From Candidatus Altarchaeota archaeon (GTDB taxonomy: Archaea > SpSt-1190), in assembly GCA_018221025.1 (NCBI GenBank), contig JAAOXX010000018.1:1-9619 (forward strand): a DNA stretch of 9,619 bases, written 5' to 3'. Shown piece by piece: positions 5,792-9,619 of this stretch. Both the position numbers and the translations under genes were made by a program. Position 1 is the stretch's first letter. Each line of letters starts with the position of its first letter. The notes under the pieces were generated by a model. It did not search any database, was not told where the DNA came from, and worked only from the letters and a program-made list of their open reading frames with translations.

Positions 5792-5810
5792 TGTTTTCTA
5801 AGAAGAGGAT

Positions 5811-6010
5811 TGGGCCTCGACTGAGACGGTCGCATCCCACTTTGGTTCCCATTATGCCCTTGAAATGGTTATCGCCGCCTCCCGCCAATCATTTTCACGG
5901 TTAGATCTGGCAGGACGGGTTTTGTCATTAGTCTGACGTGCCCAATTATGCCATCCAATTCCCTTGGAGACCGCTTCCATATATCGGCTACTTAGTCGAG
6001 TTTGCCCCGC
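5811..6010 (-). ncRNA. Candidate structured RNA of unknown family, about 200 nt
   Basis: The gene-free stretch 5763-6079 contains a segment that is about 52 percent G+C, above the flanking genes. Read on the minus strand its ends pair: GGGC (6007-6004) plus CTCGACT (6000-5994) with AGTCGAG (5822-5816) plus GCCC (5815-5812), an 11-bp terminal stem with an AAA bulge. Inside are GCGGTC/GACCGT (5974-5969 with 5831-5826), hairpin TCCAA/TTGGA (5968-5954), a three-part arm TGGCA...GGG...GTCA/TGAC...CCC...TGCCA (5953-5908), and CCATT/AATGG (5868-5849). A TATA-like box lies 25 nt before 6010, fitting minus-strand transcription. I find none of the conserved cores of SRP RNA, RNase P RNA, 5S rRNA or tRNA. 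Most stems would also form on the plus strand, so orientation is inferred from the promoter. Confidence 0.45.
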
Positions 6011-6030
6011 ATAAAGTATTAACGCGTTTA

Positions 6031-6040
6031 GATATTAAAC
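6031..6040 (-). promoter_or_regulatory. TATA-like box upstream of the candidate RNA
   Basis: Minus-strand GTTTAATATC is centred about 25 nt before position 6010, where the outer stem of the predicted RNA begins. No start codon with a credible frame follows at that distance. Confidence 0.4.
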
Positions 6041-6079
6041 TTATTCTCTCCAGTTATTTACAGGGACGTTTGATGAAAT

Positions 6080-6688
6080 CTAATTCTTTTTGTAATAATA
6101 TTTCTTTTTCTTCGCGACCACAATTATTTCTTCCTTTGCTGGTGGTGGTGGCGGAGGCATAAACACAGGTGGTGCTGGTGACATGAATGCGGATCCTTGT
6201 TTTCTAATTTGTTTGAAGCCAAAGAATAAGATTCCAAGAAACAGAAATACACCCAAAACCGGCGTTAACACATCGGTTGTTCCTGTGTTTTCCAGCCCCA
6301 AAACTAGGAGTGATTGAAAATTCCAAGCAGTCCTTATGTCTCTGTCTAGAATCTCTACAATTACTGACTGATTCGTGGGTTCTCTATCCATGCGAATATC
6401 AATTGTTGTTGATTCAAGGCTTAACAGGTCAAGTTGCTTTGAAGCGAAGTCCTTGCCCTGTTTTTTTACACTTAGAATCAGAGGGAGTTCTGCAGGCTCA
6501 TAGTTTTTTATGTGTATTGAGAGGACTACATAGGTGTCAAAATAAGCAATATCCGTAGTTGATGTAATATTGCAAAACGTACAGTCTGGATGATTCATAC
6601 AACTCTCACCAGATTCTCTATCACAGACCCCGTCTATTTGCCATGCAAAAACTGAAGACAGTAGGAGTAATACAACTAAAAATCTCAT
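6080..6688 (-). CDS. 202-aa secreted/anchored protein: Cys motif, beta-rich domain, one span, proline-rich tail
   Basis: Residues 1-15 are a signal peptide (FLVVLLLLSSVFA, cleavage before WQ). A cysteine motif follows, GVCDRESGESCMNHPDCTFC (C22, C30, C36, C39). It is of the kind C..xGExCxNxPxDC found in many exported archaeal and bacterial proteins. Residues about 45-118 alternate polar and apolar residues like an Ig-type beta sandwich. A single span at about 141-158 is followed by a cytoplasmic tail with PAPPVFMPPPPPP and an unusual end, KKKKYYYKKN. The ATG overlaps the stop of the 91-aa gene by four bases (ATGA), so the two are coupled. The proline tail probably docks a cytoplasmic partner (inference). 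A long polyproline run would be expected to need aIF5A for translation. No named family is recognised. Confidence 0.8.
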   Translation of the reverse strand: MRFLVVLLLLSSVFAWQIDGVCDRESGESCMNHPDCTFCNITSTTDIAYFDTYVVLSIHIKNYEPAELPLILSVKKQGKDFASKQLDLLSLESTTIDIRMDREPTNQSVIVEILDRDIRTAWNFQSLLVLGLENTGTTDVLTPVLGVFLFLGILFFGFKQIRKQGSAFMSPAPPVFMPPPPPPAKEEIIVVAKKKKYYYKKN

Positions 6689-6960
6689 ATTCTCCGCCTC
6701 CTCTTCTTTTTTCTACGAAGTGTTTTTTCTGGCATTATTAGGACTCGTCTCTTTTGTGGTTGGGCTGGATAATAACCCCCCATTGGTGGGTATGCTGGTG
6801 CGCCTCCCCCATATGGTCCCTGATTTGGTCCGGGTGGCGGCGGCATAAACCGTGGTGGAGGCATCGGTGGGAATTGTTCCCCGCCGTCCCCCATTAGTAA
6901 TTTCATTAAAAATACACCAATGAGTGCAAAAAATGCGAGAATTAGCAATTCAGCTGCCAC
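6685..6960 (-). CDS. 91-aa single-span protein with proline/glycine/tyrosine-rich basic tail
   Basis: Residues 3-23 form one membrane span (ELLILAFFALIGVFLMKLL). Residues about 30-68 are rich in proline, glycine and tyrosine (PPMPPPRFMPPPPGP, then YGGGAPAYPPMGGYYPAQP). Residues 70-91 are strongly basic and end in LRRKKKRRRRI. The basic tail predicts a cytoplasmic C-terminus, possibly touching nucleic acid or acidic lipid. The start is GTG 6960, with a TATA-like box 24 nt upstream, and it is the first gene of a two-gene operon with the 202-aa protein. The RFMPPPP and VFMPPPP motifs of the two operon partners are strikingly alike, so they may bind the same partner. The function is unknown. Confidence 0.75.
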   Translation of the reverse strand: MAAELLILAFFALIGVFLMKLLMGDGGEQFPPMPPPRFMPPPPGPNQGPYGGGAPAYPPMGGYYPAQPQKRRVLIMPEKTLRRKKKRRRRI

Positions 6961-6980
6961 AAAAACATATTTCTGAATAG

Positions 6981-6987
6981 TATAAAA
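6981..6987 (-). promoter_or_regulatory. TATA-like box for the 91-aa/202-aa operon
   Basis: Minus-strand TTTTATA is centred 24 nt before GTG 6960. It lies back to back with the promoter of the TatD gene within a 77-bp divergent spacer. Confidence 0.5.
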
Positions 6988-7010
6988 CCCTTTATGTCGG
7001 AGCAGAGTGC

Positions 7011-7017
7011 TATTAAA
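7011..7017 (+). promoter_or_regulatory. TATA-like box for the TatD-family gene
   Basis: Plus-strand TATTAAA followed by CCC is centred 24 nt before the GTG at 7038. The distance to the TTG at 7032 would be only 18, which favours the GTG start. Confidence 0.5.
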
Positions 7018-7037
7018 CCCGCAGTCTTTAGTTGGCC

Positions 7038-7763
7038 GTGATAGATGTTCATGCCCATCTTCAATCCGATGTATTCAAAGATGACTTGAAAGATGTATTG
7101 CTCCGTGCTAAGTCGAATGGAATTACTGGAGTGATTTGTGCGTCCGTTGATTTTTCTGATGCGGTCAAGTGTTTAGAACTTGGAAAAAACCTCGACCAGA
7201 TTCACTCGGCTATTGGTCTTGCACCATACAGTGACCTCTCAGAAATTGACAAAGTGATTCAATTAATTAAAGATAGTCCAGACATCGTTGCCGTTGGTGA
7301 AATCGGTTTAGATTATCCTTACAAAAAATACCCCGAACAAGTTGAACCATTCAAAAAACAAATTGCGCTTGCAATGGAATTGGACCTCCCTGTCGTTGTT
7401 CATTCTCGGTCTGCTGGAAAATACTGTTTTGAGATTTTACAAGAAATGAAGGCAGAAAAAGTAGTAATGCATGCGTTTGGTGGTTCAATTAAGACTGCTC
7501 GCAAGGCATTTGACTCTGGCTTTAGTTTTTCCATTCCAGTTACTGTTCTTAGAAGTCCTGAAAAACAGAAGTTAGCAAGAGAGATTCCAGAAGAATTGCT
7601 TTTATTGGAGACTGATTCCCCCGTACTCAACCCTGAAAAAGGCAGAAATGAGCCTGCCAATTTAGTTAAGAGTCGAGACTTTATCGCCGAGCTTCGCGGA
7701 GTAAAACCCGAAGTTATTGGAAAACTTACTGAAAAGAATGCGAAGAGGCTTTTCAAAATATAG
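7038..7763 (+). CDS. TatD-family metal-dependent hydrolase (putative deoxyribonuclease)
   Basis: TatD proteins are TIM-barrel amidohydrolase-fold enzymes with two metal ions; characterised members act as 3'-5' DNases or repair nucleases in the cytoplasm. With the GTG start the protein has 241 residues and begins MIDVHAHLQ. Metal ligands are visible in the expected order: H5 and H7 (DVHAH), E88 (VGEIGLDY), H122 (VVVHSR), H145 (VMHAFGG) and D193 (LLLETDSPVL). All family ligands are intact and the length is close to the usual 250-260, so it should be active. The TTG at 7032 is an alternative start, but the TATA-like box at 7011-7017 fits GTG 7038 better. The substrate cannot be told from sequence. 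The next gene, with its own promoter, starts 36 bases downstream. Confidence 0.9.
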   Translation: MIDVHAHLQSDVFKDDLKDVLLRAKSNGITGVICASVDFSDAVKCLELGKNLDQIHSAIGLAPYSDLSEIDKVIQLIKDSPDIVAVGEIGLDYPYKKYPEQVEPFKKQIALAMELDLPVVVHSRSAGKYCFEILQEMKAEKVVMHAFGGSIKTARKAFDSGFSFSIPVTVLRSPEKQKLAREIPEELLLLETDSPVLNPEKGRNEPANLVKSRDFIAELRGVKPEVIGKLTEKNAKRLFKI

Positions 7764-7771
7764 TCTTTAGA

Positions 7772-7780
7772 AATTTAAAC
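7772..7780 (+). promoter_or_regulatory. TATA-like box for the amidotransferase-Dph6 fusion gene
   Basis: AATTTAAAC, followed by CC, is centred about 24 nt before GTG 7800. It resembles the ATTAAACCC box of the gene before it. Confidence 0.5.
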
Positions 7781-7799
7781 CCATGCGTAGATTTCTTTA

Positions 7800-9614
7800 G
7801 TGTGTGGGATTGCAGGTTGGTTTGGCAAAGGGAATGAACTTAAACGAGCTATGCAGTTAATGGCTCATCGGGGTCGGGATGCTTCAAATACTAAAGGCGT
7901 TACTGGCGGTTTTATTGGACACTTACTCCATGCAACAGTTAAACACATTGAGCAGCCATTTGTTGAAGGCGACTCGTGGATGGTTGCCAACTGTGAAATT
8001 TACAATTGGAAAAGTCTTGCCGAAAAATACAGAGTCTCTGCGCGAAATGATGCGGAACTGGTTTTCAAATTATTGCTGAAAAAAGGTACCGGAGTCATAG
8101 ATGAATTTCGCGGTCCATACGCAATTGCATTTCACCATGAGAAAACATATCTCTTTCGAGACAAGCAAGGAGTGTTCCCATTATTTTACTCGGACGACGG
8201 ATTTGCGAGTGAACGCGGAGCATTGCCGAATTTAAGGGAGCTTCACCCCCGCCATACCTTAGTAAATGGTGAACTCATTTACAGGGGCGGGTTTGAAAAA
8301 AAGATTAAACAAAAATCTCTTGATAAGGCATTACGAGAATCTGTAAAAATTCGAGCTCACGAAGACACGACTCTTTTCTTATCTGGGATTGACTCTGCAC
8401 TCATTGGATATTATTTGAAAGATGAGGGTTTTGATTTCCAAACCATTGCCGTTGGACTATTTGGTAGTGCCGATTTGCGGAGGGCCAAGAGTCTTGCAGA
8501 TTCAATTGATTTAAATTTGAAAAAAACCATTCCAACCCCTAAGATGGTTTTGGATGCAGTTCCAACAGTTTCAAAATTAATTCAGAGCTCCGACCCTGTC
8601 AAGGTTGAAGTCGGCCTCGTGACTTATTTTGCGTCAAAGGCTTCAGGGAAAGTTGGACTATCTGGTCTTGGTGCGGATGAACTTTTTGGTGGTTATGCTC
8701 GTATGCACAGGTCTCCTGAAAAAGAGTCGCGATGGGCACTATATGGGGTGTATGAACGTAGCACTTACAGGGATAATGTAATTGGGCTCTTCAATGGCAC
8801 TGAAATACGCCTGCCTTATCTTGACCAAGAAGTGATTCAGGCTTCACTCAGCCTTGAACCAGAAAGTCTTACTGGAAAAAAGGCATTGAGAGACATAGCA
8901 AAAAACTATATTGGTGAACTCTCCAAGCTCCCAAAAAAGGCAGCTCAATATGGTTCGGGATTCTCTTCAATTATTCCAAGACCCAAAGCGCAGTATCTTT
9001 CAAAATTTGTTCCAAAAAATCGTTCACTCGCTGCATTGATTAGTGGCGGCAAGGATTCATGGTATTCGGCACACGTTGTGTCTAGACTAAATTATCCAAT
9101 TAAGTGTGCAATCGTTATGCTTCCCGAAAGCGACGACTCTTGGATGTTCCAAGTTGACGGCGTTGAACAGACTCCAGCTTTATTGAAGCAACACAAGGTT
9201 CCAACAATAGTTCAAAAAACTAGTGGGGAGAAAGAAGTTGAACTAAAGGATTTGGAAAAAGCGATTCGAAAGGCAGTTTCAAAATACAGAGTCGAAGGCG
9301 TGGTATCGGGAGCAATTTCTTCGGAATATCAACGTGATAGAATTGAAGCCATTGCGGACAGAGTTGGCATTGCAAGTTATGCCCCCTTGTGGGGAACTAA
9401 TCAAGAGGCATACATGAGGCGCCTCGTCAAAGAGGGATTTCGGTTCAAAATTGTTTCTGTTGCGGCAGATGGGCTCGACAAGAGTTGGGTTGGAAAAGAA
9501 ATTGATGAAACCAACGTTGAAGAATTAATTGATTTGTCTAAAAAATATAGGTTTAACTCCGCCGGTGAAGGCGGAGAATTTGAAACCATTGTTGTCAGTG
9601 CGCCGAGTTTCTGA
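7800..9614 (+). CDS. Fusion: class II glutamine amidotransferase + asparagine-synthetase-like domain + Dph6-like diphthine-ammonia ligase
   Basis: A 604-aa protein with three domains. Residues 2-165 form an Ntn amidotransferase: Cys2 becomes the N-terminal nucleophile after Met removal, with HRGRDAS (23-29), NCEIYN (64-69), RNDAEL (82-87) and FRDKQGVFPLFY (119-130). Residues about 172-395 form an asparagine-synthetase-like domain: LFLSGIDSALIG (192-203), LSGLGADELFGGY (287-299) and EIRLPYLD (335-342). Residues about 408-604 form a Dph6-type ligase: LISGGKDSWYSA (413-424), GAISSEYQRDRIE (504-516), APLWG (528-532) and GEGGEFET (589-596). Dph6 makes the final ATP-dependent amidation of diphthine on aEF2. 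Fused glutaminase suggests glutamine, not free ammonium, as nitrogen donor (inference). Oddities: the middle ATP loop is SGIDS, not SGGxDS, and NGE is NCE. GTG 7800 is fixed by the required Cys2. The last 5 bases of the window are non-coding. Confidence 0.9.
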   Translation: MCGIAGWFGKGNELKRAMQLMAHRGRDASNTKGVTGGFIGHLLHATVKHIEQPFVEGDSWMVANCEIYNWKSLAEKYRVSARNDAELVFKLLLKKGTGVIDEFRGPYAIAFHHEKTYLFRDKQGVFPLFYSDDGFASERGALPNLRELHPRHTLVNGELIYRGGFEKKIKQKSLDKALRESVKIRAHEDTTLFLSGIDSALIGYYLKDEGFDFQTIAVGLFGSADLRRAKSLADSIDLNLKKTIPTPKMVLDAVPTVSKLIQSSDPVKVEVGLVTYFASKASGKVGLSGLGADELFGGYARMHRSPEKESRWALYGVYERSTYRDNVIGLFNGTEIRLPYLDQEVIQASLSLEPESLTGKKALRDIAKNYIGELSKLPKKAAQYGSGFSSIIPRPKAQYLSKFVPKNRSLAALISGGKDSWYSAHVVSRLNYPIKCAIVMLPESDDSWMFQVDGVEQTPALLKQHKVPTIVQKTSGEKEVELKDLEKAIRKAVSKYRVEGVVSGAISSEYQRDRIEAIADRVGIASYAPLWGTNQEAYMRRLVKEGFRFKIVSVAADGLDKSWVGKEIDETNVEELIDLSKKYRFNSAGEGGEFETIVVSAPSF

Positions 9615-9619
9615 GTTTA

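Noticed and set aside
5811..6010. RNase P RNA: the minus strand contains CAGACTAATGACAAAACCCG, recalling a conserved stretch near the 3' end of RNase P RNA
   Set aside because: The universal pairing partners (the GAGGAAAGUC-like and ACAGAA...GGCUUA-like elements) are absent, and the similar stretch sits in a local hairpin in mid-molecule, not near the 3' end.
5811..6010. SRP RNA
   Set aside because: The strictly conserved helix 8 signature (GGAAGG with AGCAG) is not present on either strand.
5860..6026. Open minus-strand frames of about 40 and 58 codons across the RNA candidate
   Set aside because: Two frames are open at once, codon choice is unlike the neighbours, no promoter-start spacing fits, and base pairing explains the segment better.
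5938..6162. A 74-codon plus-strand frame
   Set aside because: It spans the RNA candidate, its promoter and the 3' end of the 202-aa gene, with no initiation signal or recognisable protein features.
1..9619. CRISPR array, insertion sequence or integrated element
   Set aside because: No regularly spaced direct repeats, transposase, integrase or terminal inverted repeats were seen.

Overview
The window looks archaeal, and probably comes from a small-genome (DPANN-type) lineage. It encodes an archaeal tRNA-intron endonuclease and a diphthine-ammonia ligase domain; diphthamide exists only in archaea and eukaryotes. Almost every transcription unit begins with a TATA-like box 23-27 nt upstream of the start codon, which is the archaeal arrangement for leaderless mRNA. 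The DPANN placement is inferred from the style of the genes (many small multi-membrane-span proteins, proline-rich tails, tight operons), not from a marker gene. Coding DNA is moderately AT-rich; two short non-coding stretches stand out as GC-rich.

Layout. 1-401: 3' part of a rhomboid intramembrane protease (+). 437-1633: three small minus-strand genes, a 59-aa membrane protein, a coiled-coil protein, and a UBA-like/proline-rich/coiled-coil protein. 1666-2566: a plus-strand pair, a coiled-coil/winged-helix protein overlapping endA. 2570-6960: a run of seven minus-strand envelope-protein genes in four transcription units. Within this run lie a cluster of GC-rich palindromes (3691-3827) and a roughly 200-nt segment (about 5811-6010) that looks like an unannotated structured RNA. 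7038-9614: two plus-strand enzymes, a TatD-family metal hydrolase and a three-domain fusion of a class II glutamine amidotransferase, an asparagine-synthetase-like domain and a Dph6-like domain.

How the parts may work together. The seven minus-strand membrane genes have matching designs: paired small multispan proteins, two larger proteins with an external domain followed by a membrane bundle and a charged cytoplasmic tail, and two single-span proteins with proline-rich tails. They look like subunits of one envelope complex of unknown function. The UBA-like/proline-rich/coiled-coil protein near 437-1084 has the same kind of proline-rich segment and may be a soluble partner. No ATPase, pilin peptidase or other recognisable secretion motor is present, so no known system can be named.

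The fusion protein is the most interpretable novelty. Its N-terminal half could release ammonia from glutamine for the ATP-dependent amidation of diphthine on elongation factor 2, done by the C-terminal half. The middle domain has a shortened ATP-binding loop and may act mainly as a scaffold or channel.

Expression signals are regular. The first gene of each unit is apparently leaderless and usually starts with GTG, whereas genes inside operons start with ATG, most of them behind Shine-Dalgarno-like sequences and overlapping or abutting the previous stop codon.
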